NCBI RefSeq assembly: GCF_900156495.1
Contig: NZ_FTNT01000005.1
Location: 126,148-190,147 of the forward strand
Length of the DNA: 64,000 nt
Reading direction: 5' to 3'
Source: Williamsia sterculiae
GTDB taxonomy: Bacteria > Actinomycetota > Actinomycetes > Mycobacteriales > Mycobacteriaceae
The translations under genes and the position numbers were made by a program. Below the pieces are notes generated by a model. It did not search any database, was not told the origin of the DNA, and saw nothing but the letters and a program-made list of their open reading frames with translations. This document shows positions 29,080 through 36,984 of the stretch, in pieces (the stretch's first letter is position 1; each line of letters opens with the position of its first letter).

Positions 29080-30081
29080 TCAGGTGATGGCCACGGTGGC
29101 GGTCGCCCGCCCGAAGATGCGCTTGTCGTCGACGGTGGCGGTGATGGCCAGGACCGCGGTCTTGGCCTCCTCGTCCACCGACTTCACCCGCCCGCTGTAG
29201 GTGATCGCCGCAGGTTCCTGGGCGCTGACCGGCGCGATGCCGGTGAACCGCACCTTGTAGTCCACCAGCGCCAACGGATGCACCAACTCGTTGGTCAGAT
29301 AGGACGCACCCAGGCCCATCGTGAGCATCCCGTGCGCGATGGTCGACTTCAGTCCCACTTTGTGCGCGATGTAGTCGCTGTAGTGGATGGGGTTGAGATC
29401 ACCGGACACCCCGGCGAAGTCGATCAGGTCGACCAGCGCCACCCGCGGGGTCCAGGTCGGCAGCGGATCACCGAGCGCGATGGCCGCGGCGTGGTCGCGG
29501 ATCGCCGGGTCGTCGCCGGTGGGGGTCTCCGGCAGTTCGGCCACCGCGGCCGGGATGTCGATGGTGTGGAATCCACCCGAGTCGTGCAACAAGGCGCGGT
29601 CGCCGAGCACCGCGTTGGCCGCGGCCATGATCTCGTCGTCGTTCGGATTGCCCGCCCGGCCCAGCACGGTCGACCGGGAGGCCGCCGCGACCGTGCCGTG
29701 CTGGTTCACCAGGTAGCCGTCGAAGATGATGATGTCACCGCCGGCCTTGGTGCGGATGGGCAGCAAGGCGATGATCGAACGGATCTCGTCGCCCGCGCGC
29801 ATCGGGTGGTAGTAGGTGAACGTCTGATCCGTGTGGATCGTCCCGCTCATCCCGTATCTGGCGAGTTCGCCGGCAGCGAGCCACCGCATGGCGCGTGTCC
29901 CCATCTTCGACGCGAACGTCGGCGGGGTCAGCAGGGTCGCGTTGTCGTCCCCCTCGAACCAGTGCGCGGCGTTGTCGGCACGCACGGTGCGGGCGAAGTC
30001 ACGGACGTCCTCCCGTCCGACGACGAAGATGTCGTTGGACTCGAAGAACTTCCAGCCGTCGAATCTCGCCAGATCGTTCAC
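29080..30081 (-). CDS. Fused (3R)-hydroxyacyl-ACP dehydratase HadA/HadB-like protein
   Basis: 333 aa with two hot-dog folds. The N-terminal half resembles the MaoC/HadA dehydratase domain (LTPPTFASKMG, TIHTDQTFTYYHPMRAGDE). The C-terminal half is a MaoC hydratase 2-type domain with the Asp/His dyad in FAGVSGDLNPIHYSD and AHGMLTMGL. In mycobacteria separate HadA/B/C subunits dehydrate FAS-II meromycolate intermediates; here both halves are one chain. Its GTG overlaps the stop of the methyltransferase gene by 4 nt, so the two are translated together, implying joint action on a fatty acyl chain. Confidence 0.85.
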   Translation of the reverse strand: MNDLARFDGWKFFESNDIFVVGREDVRDFARTVRADNAAHWFEGDDNATLLTPPTFASKMGTRAMRWLAAGELARYGMSGTIHTDQTFTYYHPMRAGDEIRSIIALLPIRTKAGGDIIIFDGYLVNQHGTVAAASRSTVLGRAGNPNDDEIMAAANAVLGDRALLHDSGGFHTIDIPAAVAELPETPTGDDPAIRDHAAAIALGDPLPTWTPRVALVDLIDFAGVSGDLNPIHYSDYIAHKVGLKSTIAHGMLTMGLGASYLTNELVHPLALVDYKVRFTGIAPVSAQEPAAITYSGRVKSVDEEAKTAVLAITATVDDKRIFGRATATVAIT

Positions 30082-30941
30082 TTCGCGCAGGTGAATTGCA
30101 TGACGTCGATGTACCCCTTACGGAAGAAATCTGCACAACCGGTGAGGTAGTGCATGTAGGTGTCGAAGGTCTCCTGCGACGCGATCTGCACCGCCTCGTC
30201 GTGCTTCGCTTGGAGGTTCTCCGCCCAGATGTCCAGCGTGTGAGCGTAGTGCAGCTGCAACGGCTGGACCAACTCAACGGTGAAACCCGCAGCCTCGGCG
30301 CGGGCCTCCACCTTGGCGGGCGGCGGCAACTCTCCACCGGGGAAGATCTCGGTGGCGATGAACTTGGCGAATTCGATCACCGGACGGTCGATCGGCAGGC
30401 CCTTGGCGCGGATGTCGGAACGCTCCCAGGCGACGATCGTGTGCAGCAGCATCCGACCGTCCGGTGGCAGCAGTCGGTAGATCTTCTCGAAGAACGGGTC
30501 GTAGCGCTCCTTACGGAAGTGCTCGAACGCGCCGATGCTGACCACGCGGTCGACGGGCTCGTCGAACTCCTCCCAGCCCTGCAGCCGAACCTCGGCCTGC
30601 TCGGGCCCGAGTCCGCGGTCGCGGAAGAGCTGGTTGACCCGCTCGTACTGGTTCTTGCTGAGCGTGAGACCGACGACCTTCACGTCGTACTGATCGATGG
30701 CACGCAGCATGGTGGCGCCCCAACCGCAGCCGACATCCAGCAGCCGCATACCCGGCTGCAGCCCCAGCTTGCCCAGCGACAGGTCGACCTTGGCCCGTTG
30801 TGCCTGCTCGAGGGTGTAGTCGTCCTCCTTGAAGTAGGCGCAGCTGTAGGTCCGCGAGGGGTCGAGGAACAGTTCGAAGAAGTCGTCGGACAGGTCGTAG
30901 TGCGCCTGTACGTTGTCGAAGAAAGGCTCGAGTTCGGCCAT
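30078..30941 (-). CDS. Cyclopropane/mycolic acid synthase family SAM methyltransferase
   Basis: 287 aa. SAM-binding motif LLDVGCGWGATMLR, GLTLSKNQYERV, RVVSIGAFEHF and the N-terminal VQAHYDLSDDFFELFLDPSRTYSCAYF are all hallmarks of CmaA/MmaA/PcaA and related fatty-acid methyltransferases, which add methylene or methyl groups across acyl double bonds. The length fits the family. The start is uncertain: ATG 30941 (MAELEPFF) fits homologues; ATG 30992 would add 17 residues. It is coupled to the fused HadAB-like gene downstream and diverges from an acyl-CoA dehydrogenase, suggesting a lipid-modification locus. Confidence 0.9.
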   Translation of the reverse strand: MAELEPFFDNVQAHYDLSDDFFELFLDPSRTYSCAYFKEDDYTLEQAQRAKVDLSLGKLGLQPGMRLLDVGCGWGATMLRAIDQYDVKVVGLTLSKNQYERVNQLFRDRGLGPEQAEVRLQGWEEFDEPVDRVVSIGAFEHFRKERYDPFFEKIYRLLPPDGRMLLHTIVAWERSDIRAKGLPIDRPVIEFAKFIATEIFPGGELPPPAKVEARAEAAGFTVELVQPLQLHYAHTLDIWAENLQAKHDEAVQIASQETFDTYMHYLTGCADFFRKGYIDVMQFTCAK

Positions 30942-31309
30942 CGAGGTCGGTATCCCATCGTTGTGAGCGGCGGACCGTGGACTGACCGGCATCGCACGTG
31001 CGGGGACGCGCTGTGGTCGTCGGTGGCCATTGGCTGCGATCTGTGGACTGTGAAAAAGGGCGCACCGAGGGGCTACAGTGCTCAAGCCCGGCCGGCCGTT
31101 CACCCCCGTTGAGCAGGGGCTATGACCAGAGCGGTAGCTGCACCCCACAGCTACCGATCGCCGGACTCGCCTGCCCATTGTGCCCTGAGCAGGGCGGGTG
31201 TCAAACGATTCCGGCGCAGGTCGCCGAGTCGCCACATCTGGCGCGGTGATGGCCGGGCGCGCTATCTTACTGTGGAGTAAGGTAACCGCTGATCGAAGGG
31301 CCGTTCGCG
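30942..31309. promoter_or_regulatory. Divergent promoter region with two inverted repeats
   Basis: A 368-bp gap without a gene. It holds a hairpin of 9-bp arms CGGTAGCTG/CAGCTACCG (31132-31156), a shorter dyad GCCCTG/CAGGGC just beyond it, and CTTACT-GTGG-AGTAAG (31266-31281), a perfect 6-bp-arm dyad. The last overlaps possible -10 hexamers TATCTT and TACTGT in front of the acyl-CoA dehydrogenase and looks like a TetR-type operator (inference). GAAGGG precedes the dehydrogenase ATG. Confidence 0.5.
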
Positions 31310-32521
31310 ATGACGATCAACCTCGAACTCTCCGAAGCACTGCAGCAGACCGTCGAGCGCACCCATCTGGCCGCCGAACACGTGTTGCGTCCGATCTCCC
31401 GCAAGTACGACCTCGCCGAACACACCTACCCGGTCGAGCTCGACGAGTTGGCCAAGGTGGCCGACGAGGCGCAACGGCAGGCGGCCGAGAAGAAGGCCGC
31501 CGAGAAGCAGAACGGGGCGTCGGTGAGTGGCGCCGCGTCCACCGACGCCGGTGCCACGATGCAGGCACTGTTGAGTTCCTTGGAGATGTCCTGGGGCGAT
31601 CTGGGACTGCTGCTCTCCCTGCCGGGTCGCGGACTGGGCAACGCCGCGATCGCCGCGGTCGCCACCCCGCAGCAGCGCGAGAAGTTCGCGGGTGTGTGGG
31701 CGGCCATGGCGATCACCGAGCCCGGCTTCGGTTCCGACTCCGCCGCGGTGTCCACGACCGCCACCCGCGACGGCGACGACTACGTCATCAACGGGGAGAA
31801 GATCTTCGTCACCGCGGGTTCCCGTGCCGATCACATCGTCGTCTGGGCCACCGTGGACAAGAGCGCGGGCCGCGCGGCCATCAAGAGCTTCGTCGTCCCG
31901 CGCGAGAGCCCCGGCGTGACGGTGGCGCGGGTGGAGGACAAGCTCGGCATCAAGTCGTCCGATACCGCCGTGGTCCGGTTCGAGGACTGCCGGGTCCCCG
32001 CCGAGAACCTGCTCGGGTCACCCGAGGTCAACACCGAGAAGAGCTTCGGTGGTGTCATGCAGACCTTCGACAACACCCGACCGTTGGTCGCGGCGATGGC
32101 GGTCGGTATCTCGCGGGCAGCCCTCGAAGAACTACGCCGGCTCCTCGAGGAGGCCGGTCTCGAGATCGACTACGACCGGCCGGTCGCCGCCCAACACGCG
32201 GCGGTCGCCGAGTACATCCGGTTGGAGGCCGACTACGAGGCCACCTACCTGCTCGCGCTGCGGGCGGCATGGATGGCCGACCACGGGCGTCCGAACTCCG
32301 CGGAGGCCTCGATGTCCAAGGCCAAGGGCGGCCGCACGGTCACCGACCTGACCACCAAGACGGTGGAGCTGGTGGGCACCCTGGGCTATTCCGAGGAATT
32401 GATGCTGGAGAAGTGGGCCCGCGACGCCAAGATCCTCGACATCTTCGAGGGCACACAGCAGATCCAGAACCTGATCATCGCGCGGCGACTGCTGGACAAG
32501 AGCAGCGCCGAGCTGAGGTGA
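31310..32521 (+). CDS. Acyl-CoA dehydrogenase
   Basis: 403 aa flavoprotein oxidising acyl-CoA at alpha-beta. Seen: MAITEPGFGSDSAAV (FAD/substrate region), VINGEKIFVTAGSRAD, and the C-terminal LEKWARDAKILDIFEGTQQIQ. The N-terminal helical domain carries an unusual Ala/Lys/Glu-rich insertion (EAQRQAAEKKAAEKQ and following Ala/Gly/Ser residues, about residues 55-85). The promoter contains a dyad that could bind a TetR repressor. Divergent from the HadAB-like/methyltransferase pair. Confidence 0.92.
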   Translation: MTINLELSEALQQTVERTHLAAEHVLRPISRKYDLAEHTYPVELDELAKVADEAQRQAAEKKAAEKQNGASVSGAASTDAGATMQALLSSLEMSWGDLGLLLSLPGRGLGNAAIAAVATPQQREKFAGVWAAMAITEPGFGSDSAAVSTTATRDGDDYVINGEKIFVTAGSRADHIVVWATVDKSAGRAAIKSFVVPRESPGVTVARVEDKLGIKSSDTAVVRFEDCRVPAENLLGSPEVNTEKSFGGVMQTFDNTRPLVAAMAVGISRAALEELRRLLEEAGLEIDYDRPVAAQHAAVAEYIRLEADYEATYLLALRAAWMADHGRPNSAEASMSKAKGGRTVTDLTTKTVELVGTLGYSEELMLEKWARDAKILDIFEGTQQIQNLIIARRLLDKSSAELR

Positions 32522-32575
32522 CGCGTCCGACCGGCGGACGGTGTCTCACCTGACGGTGTTTCATCTGACCGCGCT

Positions 32576-33400
32576 TCACATGATTGCCGCCAGCATCGCC
32601 AGCTTCTCGTGACTCGACGATCCCGGTGTCGCGGTGTAGACGAGCAGTGACTGCGTCTGGTCGGGATCGAGCAGCACCTGACAGTGCACCTCGATCGCGC
32701 CCAGTTCCGGATGTACCAGGTGTTTGATCCCGTCGGTCAGCTGCACGCTGATGTCGTGTTCGGCCCAGATCCGCGCGAAGTCGTCGCTGACCGACAGCAG
32801 TTCCCGGCTGACGGCGGCGGCCCGCGAACCGGGCCCCTCGCGGGTGACCGCCTGTCGCAGCCGACCGGCATGCGCGCGGGCATGCCGGTCGTGGTCGGCG
32901 GCACGGATCCGGGCGCGCTGCTCGGCGTCGGTGAACCAGCGGTACACCACGCTGCGGCGCAACCCGGTGTACTCGGCGTGGTCGCCGAACAGGGCACGTG
33001 CGGGTTCGGTCTGGATCAGGGTCTCGCCGGCGCCGTTGATCACCTGCGCCGGGGTGTCGCCCAGCCGGTCCAGGATGCGCATCATGCCCGGGCTCACGTG
33101 ATCACCGCGGGCGACCCGCTGCGGCGTGTTCTGCCCGGCCAACCGGAACAGGTGATCTCGCTCGTCCAGGGTCAGGTGCAGCGCCCGGGCGATGGCCGCC
33201 AACATCTGGTCCGACGGCTGGGGTCCGCGCTGCTGTTCGATCCGGCTGTAGTAGTCGGTCGACATCCCGGCCAGGGCTGCCACCTCCTCACGTCGCAGCC
33301 CGGTGGTGCGGCGTCGGACGCCGCGCGGCAGCCCCACGTCCTCGGGTTGCAGCGCCTCGCGTCGGTGCCGCAGGAATTCGGCAAGACCCGTTCGATCCAC
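32576..33400 (-). CDS. XRE-family regulator with MmyB-like ligand domain
   Basis: 274 aa. An N-terminal helix-turn-helix (RREEVAALAGMSTDYYSRIEQQRG, shown by REEVAALAGMSTDYYSRIEQ) is followed by the MmyB-type domain (DRLGDTPAQVINGAGE, AEYTGLRRSVVYRWFTD, LTDGIKHLVHPELG), a PAS-like fold that may bind a fatty acid in relatives. The start is GTG 33400 (VDRTGLAEFL), 7-8 nt after GGAGG. It ends 54 bp from the convergent acyl-CoA dehydrogenase. Target genes are not evident. Confidence 0.88.
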   Translation of the reverse strand: MDRTGLAEFLRHRREALQPEDVGLPRGVRRRTTGLRREEVAALAGMSTDYYSRIEQQRGPQPSDQMLAAIARALHLTLDERDHLFRLAGQNTPQRVARGDHVSPGMMRILDRLGDTPAQVINGAGETLIQTEPARALFGDHAEYTGLRRSVVYRWFTDAEQRARIRAADHDRHARAHAGRLRQAVTREGPGSRAAAVSRELLSVSDDFARIWAEHDISVQLTDGIKHLVHPELGAIEVHCQVLLDPDQTQSLLVYTATPGSSSHEKLAMLAAIM

Positions 33401-33515
33401 TCGTCCTCCGATGCCGCCGATGGGTGTCGATCCCAGTGTGCGGCGAATCGGGTGCAGGTCGCCAGGACCTGTCGATCCCTGCCTGAGTCCTCTGGTTCGG
33501 GACGAGCGGGGCCGG

Positions 33516-33770
33516 TCAGGGGCCGGACGCCGGCGAGCAGGTGGTCGCCATCGCCTGCTGACCCATCGGTCGCGGTTCCACCCAGCCGGCGCAGCGGTAC
33601 AGCAGCCGCGCGACCCGCGTCCGCAGTGAATGCGTCGCGCGTCCGGAACCCTGTGCCGCAGAACGTCTCCGGCGCCGATCGGCTTCATCGTGGAGGTCGG
33701 CGATCCGCGAGTACGCGGCACTCATCACGGGGTCGCTCGTCAACCTCTGGTAGGTGCGGTACTCGTTCAT
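33516..33770 (-). CDS. Small basic hypothetical protein
   Basis: 84 aa from ATG 33770 (MNEYRTYQRL), with GGTGGG just upstream. N-terminal half is polar and helical (SRIADLHDEADRRRRRSAA); the rest is Arg-rich with two Cys. A much longer frame reaching 34298 lies across two real genes and was rejected. No family is recognised. It sits between the DUF5313 gene and the XRE regulator on the same strand. Could be spurious. Confidence 0.4.
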   Translation of the reverse strand: MNEYRTYQRLTSDPVMSAAYSRIADLHDEADRRRRRSAAQGSGRATHSLRTRVARLLYRCAGWVEPRPMGQQAMATTCSPASGP

Positions 33771-33808
33771 GCCCACCAGTGAACAACTTTCGGCCGTGGC
33801 TGCGAAAC

Positions 33809-34231
33809 CTATTTTTTCGGTAGCGAATTGCGGTGCTGACCGGTGACGGTTCGGCTGCGTCCGTAGATCGCCTCGTAGGATCGTTTCGCCCGTTCGCGCT
33901 CCCGCGCGACGCGCACCGGTTCGATCGCCGGATCGAGGCCGTGTTGATGTAGGCGGCGAGCGCGATTCTGCACCATGTACGCGGCCGAATAGATCAGCGC
34001 CAGAATGAGTCCCAGTGCGGTCATGGCGAGGCGTAGCCAGATCGCGCCGGGTAGCAGCAGGAAGATGACGAAGATCGGGACAAAGGGGACCATCCCGCGG
34101 ATCAGGTGCCGAGACAACGCATGTGGTCCGGTGAGATCGTTGCGCACCCAGTCCCGCAGGTCGACGGGCAGGGGGCGTCCGAAGCAGTAGAGCACCCACT
34201 GCACCGGGGTGGGGCGACGTCGCGCACTCAT
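33809..34231 (-). CDS. DUF5313-type membrane protein
   Basis: 140 aa. RPTPVQWVLYCFGRPLPVDLRDWVRNDL at the N-terminus (core QWVLYCFGRPLP, residues about 11-22), two central helices (MVPFVPIFVIFLLLPGAIWL and MTALGLILALIYSAAYMV) and a basic tail match the DUF5313 family of mycolata, of unknown function. Its ATG overlaps the MarR stop by 4 nt (ATGA), so the two are translated together. Confidence 0.8.
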   Translation of the reverse strand: MSARRRPTPVQWVLYCFGRPLPVDLRDWVRNDLTGPHALSRHLIRGMVPFVPIFVIFLLLPGAIWLRLAMTALGLILALIYSAAYMVQNRARRLHQHGLDPAIEPVRVARERERAKRSYEAIYGRSRTVTGQHRNSLPKK

Positions 34232-34710
34232 CGGGTGCGCTCACCCGGTGCCGAGACGGCGGTCTGCGCGGCTCGGTTGATCTTCCACAACACGGCACGC
34301 AGCTCTTCGAGATCGTCGAGGGTGACCCCCAGAGTGGCGACCACGGCAGGCGGAATCTTCAGAGCCCGCTCGCGGAGGACCCGTCCGGTGTCGGTGAGCG
34401 CGACGTCGAGCTGACGTTCGTCGTCGACGGCGCGCTGTCGGGTGAGCAGCCCGGCCTTCTCCAACCGCTTGAGCAGGGGGGACAGGGTGGCCGAGTCGAG
34501 CATCAGAGCGTTTCCGATGTCCCGCACCGACCGGGGGTCGCGCTCCCACAGCGCCAGCATCACCAGATACTGCGGGTGGGTGAGGCCCAGGGGCTCCAGC
34601 AGCGGTCGGTAGATGTTCAGCACGGTGCGGTTGGTGACGGCCAGCGCGAAGCACACCTGCCGATCGAGTTGCAGCAGGTCGTCGGAAGGAGCGACGGGAT
34701 TCAGGGCCAC
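34228..34710 (-). CDS. MarR-family regulator, OhrR-like
   Basis: 160 aa winged helix: LLEPLGLTHPQYLVMLALWE, MLDSATLSPLLKRLEKAGLL and RAVDDERQLDVALTDTG. An N-terminal Cys at residue 20 (QVCFAL) sits where OhrR carries its peroxide-sensing Cys, so organic-peroxide sensing is plausible, but no ohr gene is next to it. GTG 34710 is 7 nt after TACTCT (34723-34718), leaderless; a near-perfect dyad (34745-34762) overlaps the expected -35, implying autorepression. Coupled to the DUF5313 gene. Confidence 0.87.
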   Translation of the reverse strand: MALNPVAPSDDLLQLDRQVCFALAVTNRTVLNIYRPLLEPLGLTHPQYLVMLALWERDPRSVRDIGNALMLDSATLSPLLKRLEKAGLLTRQRAVDDERQLDVALTDTGRVLRERALKIPPAVVATLGVTLDDLEELRAVLWKINRAAQTAVSAPGERTR

Positions 34711-34744
34711 GAGATCCAGAGTAGCCGATTGAATCGTGTAGCAC

Positions 34745-34762
34745 TAGTTAGTGCATTAACTA
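34745..34762. promoter_or_regulatory. MarR-type operator dyad
   Basis: TAGTTA-GTGCAT-TAACTA, an 18-bp dyad with only two central mismatches, placed over the -35 region of the leaderless OhrR-like gene. The half-site TAGTTAGT also occurs in the operator of the second MarR gene (38745-38779). Confidence 0.6.
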
Positions 34763-34799
34763 CTCGAGTGACTGGTCCTCGAGCTATGCGCGTGATCGC

Positions 34800-35477
34800 T
34801 CAGGCGCGTCCGGTGGGGCGCAACACGATCTCGGTGGGGTGGGCGTCCGCGGGGGTGGTGACGGCAGAGACCACCGCCCGTGCGACGGTCTCGGGGGTGA
34901 GGAACTTCGAGGGGTCGTACTCGTCACCCTCGATGGCCACCAGTTCGCGCTGCATGTCGGTATCGATCCGGCCGGGATAGACCGACGTCACCCGCAGGTC
35001 CGGCTCTTCCCCGCGCAACGAGTCGGCAAAGGCTCGCAACCCGAACTTGCTGGCCGCGTATGCGCCCCACCCCGGTCGTGCGTTGCGCCCGGCGCCGGAG
35101 TTGATGAACACCACGTGTCCGGAGGCCGTGCGCAATGCGGGTAACAGCAGCCGGGTGACCTCGGCGGCGGCGATCAGGTTCACCGCGAGGATCCGCTGCC
35201 ACTCCTCGGTCGAGAGGTCCTCGACCGGCGCGATGCCCCCGACGCCCGCGGAGTGCACCAGTACGTCGAGCTCGGAGATGGCCTCGGTGGCCGCCTCCAC
35301 CTCGTCGGGATCGGTGAGCTCGACCGGCCAGGTGCTGGCACCGTCCAGCTCGGTGGCCAGCGCATCGAGTTCGGCCGACGGGCGACCGCCGAGCAACAGA
35401 TCGTGGGTGGGGGCGAGCTGGCGGGCGATCGCGGCGCCGACGCCGCGGCTCGCGCCGGTGATCAGAGCGGTGGGCAT
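34800..35477 (-). CDS. Short-chain dehydrogenase/reductase
   Basis: 225 aa Rossmann enzyme. Cofactor motif TGASRGVGAAIA, NSAG-equivalent HSAGVGGIAP, catalytic Ser in FINSGAGRN and YxxxK as YAASK. Short for the classical family, with few residues after the active site. The substrate is unknown. ATG 35477 lies 6 nt after TAGCCT (35489-35484): leaderless. It is divergent from the glucosylglycerate hydrolase with only 59 bp between starts. Confidence 0.9.
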   Translation of the reverse strand: MPTALITGASRGVGAAIARQLAPTHDLLLGGRPSAELDALATELDGASTWPVELTDPDEVEAATEAISELDVLVHSAGVGGIAPVEDLSTEEWQRILAVNLIAAAEVTRLLLPALRTASGHVVFINSGAGRNARPGWGAYAASKFGLRAFADSLRGEEPDLRVTSVYPGRIDTDMQRELVAIEGDEYDPSKFLTPETVARAVVSAVTTPADAHPTEIVLRPTGRA

Positions 35478-35536
35478 CAGCCCAGGCTAGCCACCGCAGG
35501 TCGGCGGAAATCCGGCACAGGGGCAACAATGACCGG

Positions 35537-36877
35537 ATGCCCCACGTCGGATTCACCTCAACCCAGCTGTCGGCGCGGGCCGCCTACCTGCTCCGCGGCA
35601 ACGACCTGGGCACCATGACCACTGCGGCGCCGAAGCTGTACCCGCACATGTGGAGTTGGGACGCGGCCTTCGTGAGCGTGGGTCTGGCCCCCCTCAGTGT
35701 CGAGCGCGCGGTGATGGAACTGGACACGCTGCTGTCGGCGCAGTGGAGCAACGGGATGATCCCGCACATCGTGTTCGCCAACGGGATGGACGGGTACTTC
35801 CCCGGTCCGGCGCGCTGGGAGTGTTCCGTGGTCACCGACAAGGCACCCGGCCTGGTCGAGACCTCCGGCATCACCCAGCCGCCGGTGCACGCCATCGCTG
35901 TCCAGCGAATCCTCGACCACGCGCGACGGCGGGGACGCACCACCCGCGCGATGACCAACGAGTTCCTCGACAGGCGGTGGGGTGATCTGGTGCGGTGGCA
36001 TCGCTGGCTGGCGCGGGCTCGGGATCCGGAGGGTCGGGGTCGGATCACCATCTTCCACGGCTGGGAGTCGGGGATGGACAACTCGCCACGCTGGGATGCG
36101 GCGTACGCCAACGTCGTTCCCGGACCTGACCTCCCGCCGTATCGGCGGGCCGATCTCGAGCACGTCGTCGACGCGAGTATGCGCCCGAGTAATCTCGAAT
36201 ACGACCGCTACATCTGGCTGCTGGAACAGATGAAACGTGCGGGATACGACGACACGGTGCTGCCCAAGGTCATGGACTTCGCGGTCGAGGACGTCTTCGT
36301 CAGTGCCATCTTCGCGGTTGCCTGCGACGTTCTCGCGACCATCGGCGAGGACTATGCGAAACCCCGCTCGGACGTCCGCGACCTGCGGGCCTGGGCCGAC
36401 CGGTTTCGATCGGGCGTCGTCGCCGCGTCGAGTGAACGCAACGGCGCCGCTGCCGACTACGACCTGCGCGCCCGCCGGTGGATCCACACCGAGACCATCG
36501 CGAACTTCGCCCCGCTGCTCTGTGGGGGACTGCCCAGGGAACGCGAGCGGGCGCTGCTGCGGTTGTTCGACGGTCCGCGGTTCTGTGGCCATCCCGACCT
36601 CAGGTACGCGGTCCCGCCGTCCAACTCACCCATCTCCGGTGACTTCCGGCCCCGCGAGTACTGGCGCGGTCCGGTATGGCCGGTGATGACGTGGCTGTTC
36701 TCGTGGGCCTTCGCGCGGCGCGGTTGGCCGGAGCGGGCCGCGCGGCTGCGGGAGGAGGGGTTGCGGCAGGCCGAGGACGGCGCCTTCGCCGAGTACTACG
36801 AACCGTTCACCGGCGAACCACTGGGCAGCATGCAGCAGAGCTGGACCGCGGCTGCCGTCCTCGACTGGCTCGACTGA
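35537..36877 (+). CDS. ggh: Glucosylglycerate hydrolase (GH63)
   Basis: 446 aa (alpha/alpha)6-barrel type protein. Sequence blocks RAAYLLRGNDLGTMTTAAP, YPHMWSWDAAFVSVGLAPLS, HGWESGMDNSPRWD, RPREYWRGPVWPV and FTGEPLGSMQQSWTAAAVLDW match the mycobacterial glucosylglycerate hydrolase family characterised in M. hassiacum. It releases glucose and glycerate from the compatible solute glucosylglycerate, which mycobacteria accumulate under nitrogen limitation. No gpgS or gpgP gene is in the window. ATG 35537 follows AACAAT by 6 nt. A repeat array and perfect hairpin follow the stop. Confidence 0.92.
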   Translation: MPHVGFTSTQLSARAAYLLRGNDLGTMTTAAPKLYPHMWSWDAAFVSVGLAPLSVERAVMELDTLLSAQWSNGMIPHIVFANGMDGYFPGPARWECSVVTDKAPGLVETSGITQPPVHAIAVQRILDHARRRGRTTRAMTNEFLDRRWGDLVRWHRWLARARDPEGRGRITIFHGWESGMDNSPRWDAAYANVVPGPDLPPYRRADLEHVVDASMRPSNLEYDRYIWLLEQMKRAGYDDTVLPKVMDFAVEDVFVSAIFAVACDVLATIGEDYAKPRSDVRDLRAWADRFRSGVVAASSERNGAAADYDLRARRWIHTETIANFAPLLCGGLPRERERALLRLFDGPRFCGHPDLRYAVPPSNSPISGDFRPREYWRGPVWPVMTWLFSWAFARRGWPERAARLREEGLRQAEDGAFAEYYEPFTGEPLGSMQQSWTAAAVLDWLD

Positions 36878-36878
36878 C

Positions 36879-36984
36879 CGCCCACTCGCCACGAACAACG
36901 GCCCACTCAACACGAACAACGGCCCACTCGACGGTTGAACCCGTCGAGTGGGCCGACATCAGCGTCGAGCGTGCCTTACATCTC
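36879..36984. repeat. 21-bp-period repeat array with inverted halves (copy 2)
   Basis: Three 21-bp units starting GGCCCACTC (or CGCCCACTC) run from 36879, 36900 and 36921; two units in the opposite sense starting GTCGAG run from 36943 and 36964, the last into the 3' end of the MFS gene. The core is the reverse complement of the array at 6399-6461, with the same period. The two senses meet in a perfect hairpin. Located between convergent gene ends. Confidence 0.75.
36921..36954. terminator. Bidirectional hairpin between ggh and the MFS gene
   Basis: Perfect 14-bp stem (36921-36934 with 36941-36954) and loop TTGAAC, formed by oppositely oriented units of the 21-bp repeat. It would terminate either convergent gene. 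No T-tract. Confidence 0.65.
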
